The translations under genes and the position numbers were made by a program. Below the pieces are notes generated by a model. The model did no database searches and was not told where the DNA came from. It worked only from the letters and a program-made list of their open reading frames with translations. Positions 1 through 8,828 of a stretch of DNA of 64,000 bases are shown here, in pieces (the first letter of the stretch is position 1; each line of letters starts with the position of its first letter). Origin of the DNA: Pseudoalteromonas piscicida (GTDB taxonomy: Bacteria > Pseudomonadota > Gammaproteobacteria > Enterobacterales > Alteromonadaceae); the NCBI RefSeq assembly GCF_002208135.1, contig NZ_CP021646.1, positions 1,905,501-1,969,500 on the forward strand. The letters run 5' to 3'.

Positions 1-2
1 AG

Positions 3-419
3 CTAAGAGATAAGGTTGCAGAAGTCTTTAGCGATGAAAAGGGATTCGAGAAACCAAGTAATCCGGATTATCAACTCTACGATGGTTTCACTAGCAAAGC
101 CGATAAAGCCAAGTTTGCAATCATTCGCAATGCATCGCCTGAAGAGTTGGCAACCATTGAACTGGATTTTGAAGACGGTAAATTTAACACTTTGCTGTTT
201 CGCTATCGTGCAAGAAACTGGCCGCAGTCGCTCTCACCTGTAGAGCTTGATAAATGGCGTAAATACTGCCAGAACAAGTTGATGCATAATGAAGATAACC
301 CTTCAATTTCAGCCGAAGATTTTATGCTGGAGCTTGAAAATTTAGTCGCAGAAAATGAAGGTAATGAGCGCAATATGCAGATCTTAAAAGCGCTTTATCA
401 TTATGCTCAAAGTTTGTAA
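3..419 (+). CDS. sbcB: Exodeoxyribonuclease I, C-terminal part (cut by window start)
   Basis: This is the last 138 codons of exonuclease I, a 3'-5' single-strand DNA exonuclease used in recombination and mismatch repair. The frame is open from base 3 to TAA at 417-419. The tail reads like the SbcB C-terminal helical domain: an arginine-rich RYRARNWPQSLS stretch and the closing motif ILKALYHYAQSL, matching the ALLKALWQYAEE ending of the E. coli enzyme. The catalytic DEDD exonuclease domain lies upstream of the window and cannot be inspected. Transcription converges on lolE, with a palindrome between the two genes. Identification relies on remembered family sequence and is fairly secure. Confidence 0.85.
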   Translation, partial: LRDKVAEVFSDEKGFEKPSNPDYQLYDGFTSKADKAKFAIIRNASPEELATIELDFEDGKFNTLLFRYRARNWPQSLSPVELDKWRKYCQNKLMHNEDNPSISAEDFMLELENLVAENEGNERNMQILKALYHYAQSL

Positions 420-458
420 GAGGCGGGTTTTCGGCCTATAGATGTAAGGCCTAAAGAT

Positions 459-476
459 GTCGGCCTAAAGGCCGAC
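459..476. terminator. Palindromic hairpin between convergent sbcB and lolE
   Basis: The sequence GTCGGCCTAAAGGCCGAC is a perfect inverted repeat with seven paired bases per arm. It sits in the 72-bp gap between two convergent genes and is preceded by near-copies of the same GGCCTA motif (433-438, 448-453). There is no T-run, so it may be a weak bidirectional terminator or only a local palindrome. Confidence 0.4.
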
Positions 477-491
477 CTACAGATTTAGGTG

Positions 492-1721
492 TTACCCATT
501 TCCCAGTACTTTGGCAGGATCCGTTTTGGTGGCTTGCCAAGCGGGATATAAGCTTGCGACGACTGCCATAACAAAAGTTGTGACTAAACTGATATAAATG
601 TCTGTCCAAATAATTTTGCTCGGTAAGTATTCAATAAAGTAGACGCCTTCAAGCGGATTGCTATCACTCATATTGATCCAAGCTTTAAAAATATCGGGAA
701 TATTAATAGCAATAAAAATGCCGATCCCAGTGCCTAACAGTGCACCAATCCCTGCATACGTCACACCTTGTAGCGCAAAAGTCGAGAAAATCGTACTGTC
801 CTGTGCGCCCATGGTTTTCAAAATGGCAATATCCGCCCGCTTTTCTTTTACTTCCATCACCATAGAAGAGACGATATTAAAGCTCGCCACAGCGATGATC
901 AGAAATACCACGAGATAGACGATAGTGCGCACCATCTGAATATCTTGATACAGTCCGCCTTGCGTTCGAAACCAAGACGATACGTACACTAAATCGGGTA
1001 ATGCCCTACCCGCTGATGTCGCAATTTGCTGTGCCTGAAACACATCACTCACCTTGGCACGCAAGTCCGTTACTTGGTCTTCTCTAAAATCCATCGCTTC
1101 TTGCAGTGCGTTAAGTGGCACTAAGGCTAATGTTTGGTCAAGTGGCCCGCCCATATCGATAAGCCCCACCACCGTCGCCGTTAATCGCTTTGGCGCAGCG
1201 AGTGGATTATCCGAATGTTTGTTAGCAACCAAGAGCTGGATATTATCGCCAGCCAAGACACCAAGCTTGTCAGCTATCCCTTTGCCGATGATCACTTCAC
1301 CCGGTTTTAGTGCCTTTAGTTCCGCACCTTTTATAAAATCACCTATGCTCGACACTGTATGATGCCTATTCGGTGCGATCCCTTTTAACTGCGCCGCTTT
1401 TAAGGTGCCTTTGTATTGCAGCATGGCTGTTAAGTTAATTTCAGCCGTCGCGCTTATGACGCCACGCTGACTCTCCAAGAGCTCTACTTTTTGCTGCCAC
1501 GCTTGAATAGGGTCGTAAGGTGCTTGATAACTCACTTGCGGCACCACCGACAACAGGCGCTGCTCTAATTGTTCTTCAAAACCATTAATCACAGAAAGTG
1601 CGACTATCAATACAGCCATACCCAGCATTACACCTAGCGTAGAAGCACGGGTCAAAAAACCAATAAAGCCAAGCTGACGTTTAGACTCTCTAAAGCGTTT
1701 GCTTAAAAAATAACTAAGCAT
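492..1721 (-). CDS. lolE: Lipoprotein-releasing ABC transporter permease LolE
   Basis: LolE is one of two permeases of the LolCDE complex, which extracts outer-membrane lipoproteins from the inner membrane and passes them to LolA. The 409-residue product has the FtsX/MacB layout: one N-terminal membrane segment with the motif [14 protein letters not shown], a large periplasmic domain, and three C-terminal membrane segments, ending in [18 protein letters not shown]. The ATPase contact loop is visible as [18 protein letters not shown]. The ATG at 1721 ([10 protein letters not shown]) is preferred over one at 1733 because it gives the usual 8-base overlap with the lolD stop. It is called LolE rather than LolC because its periplasmic domain and its ending resemble E. 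coli LolE (ending DPARVLSGQ). Confidence 0.92.
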   Translation of the reverse strand: MLSYFLSKRFRESKRQLGFIGFLTRASTLGVMLGMAVLIVALSVINGFEEQLEQRLLSVVPQVSYQAPYDPIQAWQQKVELLESQRGVISATAEINLTAMLQYKGTLKAAQLKGIAPNRHHTVSSIGDFIKGAELKALKPGEVIIGKGIADKLGVLAGDNIQLLVANKHSDNPLAAPKRLTATVVGLIDMGGPLDQTLALVPLNALQEAMDFREDQVTDLRAKVSDVFQAQQIATSAGRALPDLVYVSSWFRTQGGLYQDIQMVRTIVYLVVFLIIAVASFNIVSSMVMEVKEKRADIAILKTMGAQDSTIFSTFALQGVTYAGIGALLGTGIGIFIAINIPDIFKAWINMSDSNPLEGVYFIEYLPSKIIWTDIYISLVTTFVMAVVASLYPAWQATKTDPAKVLGNG

Positions 1722-2402
1722 GCTGATACACACCTACTTTGCCATCGTCCAGTTGCACTGCACGACCAAGCTTATCTGCCAACTCTAAGTCGTGTGTTAC
1801 AACAACAAAGCTAGTTTTTAGCTGCTGATTGAGTTCAGCCAGCAAGTCATAAATTCGCAGGGCATTATGCTTATCAAGATTGCCGGTTGGTTCATCAGCT
1901 AGCACCAAATCAGGTTCTGTTACTAACGCTCTTGCTATCGCAACACGCTGTCTCTCCCCCCAGAAAGCTCTGATGGCTTATGATCAGCACGATGACTCAA
2001 GCCCACTTTATCGAGCATGCGTAATGCTTTTTCGCGGGCTTGTTTTGCTTTATTACCGGCAATTAATAATGGCATCGCCACGTTTTCAACCGCGCTAAAC
2101 TCCATCAACAAATGATGAAACTGATAGATAAAACCCAAGTGCTTATTTCTAAATTCCGCCTGCTTTTTACGTGACAGCTTGCCAACTTCCACACCTTTGA
2201 TTTTTACACTGCCGGTGGATGCTTTATCCAAGGTGCCGAGAATATGCAGTAAAGTACTTTTACCTGAACCTGAGCTACCTACTATCGCAAGCATTTCACC
2301 TTGGGTTACAGATAAATCAACGCCTTTTAATACCGTTACTTCGGCTTTACCATCTTGGTAGCTTTTGACCAAATCTTGGCAGTCAATGACTAAATCACTC
2401 AT
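1714..2402 (-). pseudogene. lolD: lolD, lipoprotein-releasing ATPase, frameshifted (probable sequence error)
   Basis: LolD is the ATPase of LolCDE. Residues 1-150 are in one frame, with Walker A GSSGSGKS and the lipoprotein-transporter-type Q-loop region IYQFHHLLMEFSA. Translation leaves frame just after the ABC signature LSGG and would stop at 1935. The rest (Walker [17 protein letters not shown], switch histidine VVTHD) continues in the next frame to 1714. Restoring one C to the six-C run at 1956-1961 (+ strand) regenerates [15 protein letters not shown]. The gene overlaps lolC and lolE by 8 bases each. LolCDE is essential in well-studied gammaproteobacteria, and nothing else in the gene is decayed, so a homopolymer base-calling error is more likely than true loss. 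Confidence 0.9.
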
Positions 2403-3594
2403 ATCTTAATACCTCTGCTGGCAGCACACTCGACGCGCGTTTAGCTGGATACAAGGTTGCTAAAAAGCTTAGCAATATGCTGCCCACTGCCATAATCGTT
2501 AAATCTGTTAGTTCTATTTTGACAGGAAGTTCAGCGCCACCAAGCAACTGAAGGCCTGCGAGGTGTAGCACCTCATTAATATTGTTCGAAAGCAATAATC
2601 CACCGGCAACACCAATTAGTGTGCCAAAAACGCCGTTATACATCCCTTGCGCCATAAACACTTTTGCTATCATTTGTGGTGTAAAGCCAAGCGTTTGCAA
2701 AATGGCCACTTCCCCTTGCTTCTCACTCACCATCATAGATAGCGCTGAAATGATATTAAATACAGCCACTATCACAATAAGGCCAAGTAATAGCGACATA
2801 ATGCGCTTTTCCATAGCAACCGCCGCAAACAATGTGCCTTGCTGAGTTTGCCAATCCTGTGTTTCGAGCCCCTGCAACAAGCTGTCCGCTTGCTGGTAAA
2901 AATCAGGCAGACTAAAAGCATCATACAAATGAATGTTAAGGTCGTATTGCTCTGGTTTCTTGCGCATTAACCGCTGTAAACTCTTCCCGTCGGCAAATGC
3001 CAAATAAGTGTCAGCTTCGCTTTGGCCATCATATATAGCAGCAACAGTGAATAAGCGCTGCGTCGGCGTGCGACCAAGCGGTGTGTATGTGGTGAATTCA
3101 GGCATGATCACGCGGAGTTGTTGACCAACGCTTACGCCAAGTTTATTGGCTAAATAGCGACTCAGGGCCACTTGGTATTTTTGCTCGTACAATCGAGTTA
3201 AACTGCCGACACGCACTGCATCGTCTAACGCTGTTTCATACCCTTGAAATAGCCCTTGAAGTTGCACGCCAACCAAATCTTGATTGGTTTGTAGAATTAC
3301 ATCACTTGCAACATATGGCGAAACTTGCTTAACCAACGGATGATTTTCAATGGCTTGTAATTTATTTTGATCAAGTTGCTCATTTTCCTTAATTTGCACA
3401 TGCGGGATCAAATCAAGCATGGCGGCTTTTAAGGTTTGCTCAAAGCCATTCATCACTGAGCTGACGGTGATCAAACTCATTAAGCCAAGGGCGATACCCG
3501 CAATTGAGAAAAATGAGATAAACGATATAAATGCATTGCCTTTCGCAGCACGGCTATATCTTAACCCAACAAAGAGGCTAACTGGTTGAAACAT
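2395..3594 (-). CDS. lolC: Lipoprotein-releasing ABC transporter permease LolC
   Basis: LolC is the permease of LolCDE that recruits the periplasmic carrier LolA. The 399-residue protein opens with MFQPVSLFVGLRYSRAAKG, very close to E. coli LolC (MYQPVALFIGLRYMRG), and ends LPAEVLRYE as LolC does. It has one N-terminal and three C-terminal membrane segments around a periplasmic domain of about 210 residues. The ATPase coupling motif is SEKQGEVAILQTLGFTP. It is the first gene of the lolC-lolD-lolE operon and its stop overlaps the lolD start by 8 bases. The 134 bp upstream hold no other gene, so the operon promoter probably lies there. Confidence 0.93.
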   Translation of the reverse strand: MFQPVSLFVGLRYSRAAKGNAFISFISFFSIAGIALGLMSLITVSSVMNGFEQTLKAAMLDLIPHVQIKENEQLDQNKLQAIENHPLVKQVSPYVASDVILQTNQDLVGVQLQGLFQGYETALDDAVRVGSLTRLYEQKYQVALSRYLANKLGVSVGQQLRVIMPEFTTYTPLGRTPTQRLFTVAAIYDGQSEADTYLAFADGKSLQRLMRKKPEQYDLNIHLYDAFSLPDFYQQADSLLQGLETQDWQTQQGTLFAAVAMEKRIMSLLLGLIVIVAVFNIISALSMMVSEKQGEVAILQTLGFTPQMIAKVFMAQGMYNGVFGTLIGVAGGLLLSNNINEVLHLAGLQLLGGAELPVKIELTDLTIMAVGSILLSFLATLYPAKRASSVLPAEVLRYE

Positions 3595-3728
3595 AATCTA
3601 TCTCGTAAAAAACTGCTACACGGATACTAACATACTCAAAACCAGATTGATGGCAGGATTGCTATAAAAAGTGTGACAAACTATAAATTTGTTGAGCCTT
3701 AGCTGTGCGTTGCTACTTCGTCAAAACT

Positions 3729-4232
3729 TTACTGCTCGCCATACTTAGCGATTACCTTTTTCGGGATCTGATATGGCACATTTCTGCGTTTGACTATTGT
3801 TGATTTCACCACCGATGTACGGGTATCACCCAGCGTCGAAACTTTATCCAGAATTTCGTCTAGCTTAGGCATACTCTCAAAACACAACCTCACATAAAAA
3901 CAATCCTCTCCCGTCACTTTGTCACATTCAATCGCTTCAGGAATGTTTTGGATCATCACTTCAAGTTATTTTAGTTTACCGGGATGCTGACGAATACGCA
4001 CAATCGCTGTTAAAGGGTAATCAAAGCTTTCTGGGTCTAATTCAATACTGTATTTACTAATTTCCCCATACTCTTCCATACGTTTCATGCGCTCATTCAC
4101 ACTCGGTGAAGACATGTTCACAGCCCGGGCCATTTCAGCAACAGACACTCGACTGTTGTTTTCTAACAGCGCTATAAGCTTGCTATCTATCGCGTCAAGC
4201 GACCATTTTTCATTATTAATTAGTTTTCGCAT
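3729..4232 (-). pseudogene. Lrp/AsnC-family transcriptional regulator interrupted by an in-frame stop
   Basis: The reading frame would encode a 167-codon Lrp/AsnC-type regulator. The N-terminal winged helix-turn-helix is clear (DAIDSKLIALLENNSRVSVAE through SPSVNERMKRME, about residues 13-54), followed by the start of the ligand-binding ASNC domain. At 3966-3968 (+ strand TTA) a TAA stop follows HPGKLK; the same frame then resumes as LEVMIQNIPEAIECDKVTG and runs to 3729. Only one base change (CAA or GAA to TAA) separates it from an intact gene. It is divergent from a DMT exporter, a common Lrp/AsnC arrangement in which the regulator controls the exporter. A truncated product would keep the DNA-binding domain but lose the oligomerisation domain. 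Confidence 0.85.
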
Positions 4233-4346
4233 TTTTGCCTTTCATTTTTAAGAATTTAGAAAAATTAGCCTTTTATGGTCTATTAGCAATACGGCAAACC
4301 CTGAGTAATATGCAAGTGTAGAATTGAATATGACAAGGTGTGAACA

Positions 4347-5273
4347 ATGTTTGGCTCAGATAAAGAGAAAGGTTCAATAGAGATGATACTTGCTATGGTG
4401 CTGTCTGGCACCATAGGATACTTTGTTGTCAGTGCAGACCAATCCTATTGGAACGTGGTATTTTTACGTTGTGTTATTGGTGCGTTGTGCCTTCTCGGAT
4501 ACGTGCTCGTAACAAAGCAACTGACAACAGAGGTGTTTAAAGGCCCCGTGTTTATGACCATCTTGCTCGGCGGTATCGCGCTGGTCGGAAACTGGGTGCT
4601 ATTGTTCGCCTCGTTTGACTATATTCCTTTTTCAATTTCAATCATCGCATACCATCTACAACCTTTGATGTTGGTATTATTAAGCGCGATGCTTTATCGT
4701 CAGTATCCAAGTAAAGCAATCCTTTTATGGTTGGCCATCGCCGTTGTGGGGTTATGGTTGGTTGTTGGGATCCCGTATCAAGAAATAGTCGCGGTTATTT
4801 TCGTACAAGAGAGCAATCAAGCCGTTTTTGGTCTGCTACTGGCACTCGGAGCTGCATTTTTGTATACCATTACAACGCTTATGACGAAAAAGGTGAGCCA
4901 AGTGCCATCCGGTGTGGTTGCTGTGATCCAAATCTTTTTTGGCGGTTTATTTTTGTTGCCTTGGGTTGACTTTGCACATTTCCCAGAGACTTCATCGAAC
5001 TGGGGTAATATCTTATTTTTAGGCGTCGTCAACACAGGGTTTATGTATGTGATCATGTATGACGCGTTTCAACGCTTAAGCACCACATTAATTGCTATTC
5101 TTTCTTTTATTTATCCGGTCGTGGCGCTGTTTGTAGATTTTATTGCATTCGACCACACGATTTCGATACTACAAACGCTCGGGATTGTTTTAATCCTGAC
5201 AGCCATCAGCGCTGTAAAGTTCGATTGGAAATTAGGCAAGTTATTTAGCACACCGAAGCAAAAAGTCAGTTAA
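4347..5273 (+). CDS. EamA/DMT-family membrane transporter
   Basis: This 308-residue protein has ten predicted membrane segments arranged as two five-helix EamA repeats, the hallmark of the drug/metabolite transporter superfamily. Examples visible are MILAMVLSGTIGYFVVSAD near the N-terminus and VVGLWLVVGIPYQEIVAVI mid-protein. The repeat feature of a conserved aromatic and glycine-rich region (GNWVLLFASFDYIPFSISI) falls in the first half. AAGGTG lies seven bases ahead of the ATG at 4347. Family members export amino acids, purines or other metabolites; the substrate cannot be read from the sequence. The divergent Lrp/AsnC gene suggests that an amino acid or related metabolite is the inducer and cargo, which is inference. 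Confidence 0.85.
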   Translation: MFGSDKEKGSIEMILAMVLSGTIGYFVVSADQSYWNVVFLRCVIGALCLLGYVLVTKQLTTEVFKGPVFMTILLGGIALVGNWVLLFASFDYIPFSISIIAYHLQPLMLVLLSAMLYRQYPSKAILLWLAIAVVGLWLVVGIPYQEIVAVIFVQESNQAVFGLLLALGAAFLYTITTLMTKKVSQVPSGVVAVIQIFFGGLFLLPWVDFAHFPETSSNWGNILFLGVVNTGFMYVIMYDAFQRLSTTLIAILSFIYPVVALFVDFIAFDHTISILQTLGIVLILTAISAVKFDWKLGKLFSTPKQKVS

Positions 5274-5311
5274 CTTAGCTAATTTGAATTTCAAGGAAAT
5301 AGAGTGATAAA

Positions 5312-5343
5312 AGCAGAGTAAAGCGCAATCACTTTGCTCTGCT
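5312..5343 (-). terminator. Rho-independent terminator of the small secreted-protein gene
   Basis: Twelve-base arms (5312-5323 and 5332-5343, one G-T pair) enclose an 8-base loop. Read on the minus strand the stem is followed by TTTTATC. It lies just past the stop at 5357 and may also stop transcripts of the convergent DMT gene. Confidence 0.65.
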
Positions 5344-5356
5344 GCTGTTGACTAGC

Positions 5357-5668
5357 TTATTGCTCTAAGTAACAAATAACCGCAGCTTGCTTAGGGTTGC
5401 TTTGCGTATCTTCAATCAGATAGCTCGCTTTTTTACTGTTTTGGCATAAACACATGTCGTAATGACTGATCATGTAAGCATTACCGACGGCATCCTCATC
5501 CGTTTTTTGGATGCTACAGGTAGGCTCTCTCCAAATTGGATCCCAGCCGCTTTGGCCAATGGCAACGATTTTAATGTTTTGTTGAGTAACGAGTGCTTTT
5601 GCGTCTTCTTCTTGAGCAGATACAGACAACGCAGTGAGTGCAACGAGTGCGGTGATTAGCTTTTTCAT
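5357..5668 (-). CDS. Small exported cysteine-containing protein of unknown function
   Basis: The product is about 103 residues with an N-terminal signal peptide (MKKLITALVALTALSVSAQ), predicted to be cut after SVSA. The mature part of about 84 residues carries five cysteines, in EPTCSIQ, DMCLCQNSK and AVICYLEQ, compatible with a disulfide-stabilised periplasmic or secreted protein. The ATG at 5668 is preferred over the one at 5677 because AAGG is immediately next to the latter but ten bases ahead of the former. It stands alone, with its own terminator hairpin at 5312-5343. I do not recognise the family and assign no function. Confidence 0.6.
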   Translation of the reverse strand: MKKLITALVALTALSVSAQEEDAKALVTQQNIKIVAIGQSGWDPIWREPTCSIQKTDEDAVGNAYMISHYDMCLCQNSKKASYLIEDTQSNPKQAAVICYLEQ

Positions 5669-5840
5669 TTTATTCATCCTTAAGTATCAATTAAAAATGC
5701 AAACCCCTACCAAAAGACTTGCATTCGTTGCTATTCTATTCTTAAAAAAGAACAGGTCAAGAATATAATAATTAAAGTTTCATTAACGAAGGAGTTTTAC
5801 TTAATATAGCCTCATTCAACACATCAAGTACTTAGTACTG

Positions 5841-7145
5841 TTACAAAGCTGGTTCTTTGGTAACTTCAATTTGTTTTATAGCCAATCCTTGAATTTCCAT
5901 TACTTTAAACTTAAAGCCATCAACTTCTAACGACTCTCCTTCGACAGGAAAATGCTTTAACCTGTGGATCACAAAACCGGCTAAGGTTTCTATGGCTTCA
6001 ATCGGTTCAAACTCGTACTCAATCACCGAAGCCTGAAAGTCCTTAATCGACATATCGCCCTGCACTAGCCATCGGGTGTTATCCTTTTGTCGAAATTGGG
6101 CTTCTATTGCTTGGTCGTCTTTCAGTGCAATTAAATTCAAGATGCTGGATAACGTTACCATCCCAACCACAGTTGAGAATTCATTAATTACCACTGCACA
6201 GTTACTCTCATGACTTTTGAGCCCATCTAACGCATCGGACAGACTGAGGGTATCAAGTAAAATTACTGGCTTATGGAATTCTTGCTGTTGACCATCCAGT
6301 AACGGCTTTTTCGCCAAAATATTGCTAAGCAGCTGTTTGGCTTCAGGTGCAGCAATGACCTTGTCGAGCGAGCCGTCACACAGCAAATATTGTTGAAAAC
6401 TGTGTACTTGAATTAACGTGCTTAGGTTTTCTTCTGATTCTTGAATGTCTAACCACACGATTGCATCGCGATTGATCATCGCTTGGGTAATATTAGTCTG
6501 GTTAAGGTCAAGCACATTGCCAATGATATTGTACTCATGCTCGCACAGCTCCCCCTGTTCAGCACTTTGGTCAACCACCGCATAAATATCATCACGCGTT
6601 ACTTGTTCATCGCGCTCATTTGGTAAATTGAAAAGCTGTATGATCCAATCGGCAAACACATTAAAAAGCCAGATAATCGGTTTAAAAATCCAAACGCTGG
6701 CAAGCATGAGATGGATAAATCGCATCGCGATAGTTTCTGGGATAACCATGGCTATTCGTTTTGGCAATAAATCAGCAAACAATACAAATAACGATGTGAT
6801 CAGTAAAAACGACACCACTGTGGATATTTGCAATAACATCGAGGCATGAGCTGCAACATCGGCAAACATAAAGCTTGCAACCCAGTTTAGTAGTTGCAAT
6901 ACATAAGGCGTAAAAACCGACTCGCCTATCATACCCGCAACAATTGCTAAGGCATTGAGTACCACCTGTACTGCCGCAAAAAACTGATGCGCATTGGCTT
7001 GCAAGTACAATACTTTCTTGGCTCTAACGTCACCAAGATCAAATAATGTTTGTAATTTAACTTTGCGTGCCGCTGCCAATGATATTTCACACAGCGCGAA
7101 AACTGCACTCAAGCTAATGAGTAACAACACCCAAAAAAAGTCCAC
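5841..7145 (-). CDS. CNNM/CorC-HlyC family membrane protein with CBS pair
   Basis: The 434-residue protein has an N-terminal CNNM/DUF21 membrane domain (about residues 1-185, with an acidic CEISLAAARK segment near the start and three or four hydrophobic helices). A cytoplasmic CBS-domain pair follows (about 195-340, including AMINRDAIVWLDI and VVINEFSTVVGMVTL). A C-terminal CorC_HlyC/transporter-associated domain (about 350-430, with TLAGFVIHRLKHFPVEGE) ends it. Family members are linked to magnesium or cobalt efflux and resistance, and older names call them haemolysins without direct proof. The gene is monocistronic, minus strand, with a 465-bp apparently gene-free region upstream. Confidence 0.85.
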   Translation of the reverse strand: MDFFWVLLLISLSAVFALCEISLAAARKVKLQTLFDLGDVRAKKVLYLQANAHQFFAAVQVVLNALAIVAGMIGESVFTPYVLQLLNWVASFMFADVAAHASMLLQISTVVSFLLITSLFVLFADLLPKRIAMVIPETIAMRFIHLMLASVWIFKPIIWLFNVFADWIIQLFNLPNERDEQVTRDDIYAVVDQSAEQGELCEHEYNIIGNVLDLNQTNITQAMINRDAIVWLDIQESEENLSTLIQVHSFQQYLLCDGSLDKVIAAPEAKQLLSNILAKKPLLDGQQQEFHKPVILLDTLSLSDALDGLKSHESNCAVVINEFSTVVGMVTLSSILNLIALKDDQAIEAQFRQKDNTRWLVQGDMSIKDFQASVIEYEFEPIEAIETLAGFVIHRLKHFPVEGESLEVDGFKFKVMEIQGLAIKQIEVTKEPAL

Positions 7146-7306
7146 AGATACACCTAAAAAAGAAAGCGAGAATTCGACGCGATGTATACGCCTATTTTAT
7201 GACTTTAGCAATGTAATTCGCTTCGAATAATTAAATTCTTGTTGCCAATCACGTACCGATTATCGTACTGTTCGCGACTAATAAAAAAGTACGTCGAGGA
7301 AGATAA

Positions 7307-7468
7307 ATGACTTCACAGCAGTTCAATACGAAGCGTAGAAGAAGCAGTTGATATTCAGTTAAGTCCAAATACACCAAGCGAGATTGGAGCAAAAGCGCAA
7401 GACTACGGTTTTCTGAAAAGGCATCTGCAGCGATTACGACATCACTAAGAGATCTTGATGAAGGCTAA
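7307..7468 (+). pseudogene. Possible short gene with two compensating frameshifts (remnant or sequence errors)
   Basis: The 465-bp region 7146-7610 holds no intact gene. Within it GAGGAAG stands ahead of an ATG at 7307 (MTSQQFNT). That frame closes at 7349, but the neighbouring frame reads VEEAVDIQLSPNTPSEIG and on to AKAQDYG until about 7411. The original frame then gives FSEKASAAITTSLRDLDEG and TAA at 7466-7468. Pieced together this is a roughly 53-residue, fairly hydrophilic peptide with coding-like composition, interrupted by one extra base (about 7331-7336) and one missing base (in the TTTT run at 7409-7412). I recognise no family. It could be a decayed small gene, a real gene with sequencing errors, or chance. 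Confidence 0.3.
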
Positions 7469-7610
7469 ATTCGGACTTCACATCACGTTCAATTTGAATA
7501 TCGAAAATGTTATACATTTTGTAAGAGACTTTGGTACACAATTACTTGGTAATGCACTATCTCCTGATTTATTTTTGTGCGTAGCGAACGAAACGAATAA
7601 TTACATAGGG

Positions 7611-8567
7611 TCAACGGGCGATATAGCCAGCCTTTACGCCCTCACTTAAACTAAAGCTGTCCCCCACAGAGCCCACCACCATCTGCTTGCGGTTTGACTT
7701 CATCAATTCACGCAGCACGTATAGCGAGTTAATACCTGTACAGTGTGCGCCCATCATATTTTTTAAGCCAAACTGCTTTAACTTACCTGCTGTCCACGCC
7801 AAGTGTTTATCATCCGCACTCATTAAATGAAACCCGCCTATCGCAGTCGTAATATCTGCGGAATGAATCGTTTTTACTATGTGTTCCATCGTGTTGATGA
7901 TGCCCGCATGCCCGCAACCGGCTATTAATACAAAGCCATCTTTGGTATTTATCACCAGTGACATATCTTCTGGAATGTTATCTTCTATATGGCCGTGCTC
8001 AGCCTCAATTTTGCCACTTCCACTCCAGTTATGTTCTGGATGAATGCGCTCAACATTGCCTGTTAACCAAACACCTGGGTAGATTTCTTGCGCCTCACTA
8101 TACTCTTTGAAAATTACGCCTTGTTTTTCAAGCGCGAGCTTCATCGCTTGCATGCGGTTTTTTCTACCTGCACGTTTTGTAAAAATACCATGACCAACAT
8201 GTACGCGAGACATCGCTTTTGCATTCTCTTCGCTAAGCTCACTCCTTAGTGTTTCTAACCCGCCGGTGTGGTCGCCATGATTATGGCTTAAAATCACATC
8301 TTCCACATCGGACAAATCGATCCGCAAGTCTTGCGCATTTTGCAGTACCGTTCGCGGCCGATTGCCAGTATCAAACAGAATTTTTCGACCGTCTACTTCA
8401 ACCAAAGCTGCATATCCCCACTCGCCAATACCACGATCCGCAAGCATGGTCGACAGCGTAGTGATTTTGAGTGATTTGACTTGGTGAGGTGTGTCATTTG
8501 CACCTGCTATAGGCACCATACTTAGCCAAGATAGGCAAAGTAGAAATAGGGGATGGATACGGCGCAT
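7611..8567 (-). CDS. Exported metallo-beta-lactamase-fold hydrolase
   Basis: The 318-residue protein has a signal peptide (MRRIHPLFLLCLSWLSMVPIAGA) and a metallo-beta-lactamase fold. The metal-binding signature SHNHGDHTGG is at about residues 94-103, further ligands fall in the AGCGHAGI segment (about 217-224), and a late histidine lies in MMGAHCTG (about 272-279). It is most like the MBL subgroup named for the archaeal dihydropteridine/ribofuranosylaminobenzene phosphate synthase, which acts on small organic substrates rather than beta-lactams. The substrate is unknown. Location is likely periplasmic. It is a single gene, 261 bp downstream of the Msr fusion on the same strand, with no obvious operon link. 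Confidence 0.8.
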   Translation of the reverse strand: MRRIHPLFLLCLSWLSMVPIAGANDTPHQVKSLKITTLSTMLADRGIGEWGYAALVEVDGRKILFDTGNRPRTVLQNAQDLRIDLSDVEDVILSHNHGDHTGGLETLRSELSEENAKAMSRVHVGHGIFTKRAGRKNRMQAMKLALEKQGVIFKEYSEAQEIYPGVWLTGNVERIHPEHNWSGSGKIEAEHGHIEDNIPEDMSLVINTKDGFVLIAGCGHAGIINTMEHIVKTIHSADITTAIGGFHLMSADDKHLAWTAGKLKQFGLKNMMGAHCTGINSLYVLRELMKSNRKQMVVGSVGDSFSLSEGVKAGYIAR

Positions 8568-8828
8568 GGAAATTCCTTTTGCGGATTTTAAATATAAGTA
8601 TTGACGAAACTATCTGGATAGCGAATAAAAATCAACCTGTTACCATATAAGTCTAGAGTCAAATTAGTATAAATGGCCAAATGAACGGCAGATCAAATTT
8701 AAGGAGGAAACAACCAAAGTACCACTTTGAAAAGTTAATAAGTAAACATGTTCTCTTAATACACAAAAGTAACTTCGCCTTTGGTTTATCTCTGCCTCCT
8801 CAGCAAAAGGTGACGTTAAGCTCCATAC

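Noticed and set aside
1956..1961. Programmed ribosomal frameshifting in lolD
   Set aside because: The run is not a known slippery heptamer, no downstream stem or pseudoknot is evident, and the same kind of lesion occurs in unrelated genes.
7455..7649. 64-codon frame upstream of the MBL-fold gene
   Set aside because: It overlaps the MBL gene 3' end on the other strand, has no ribosome site and no recognisable motif.
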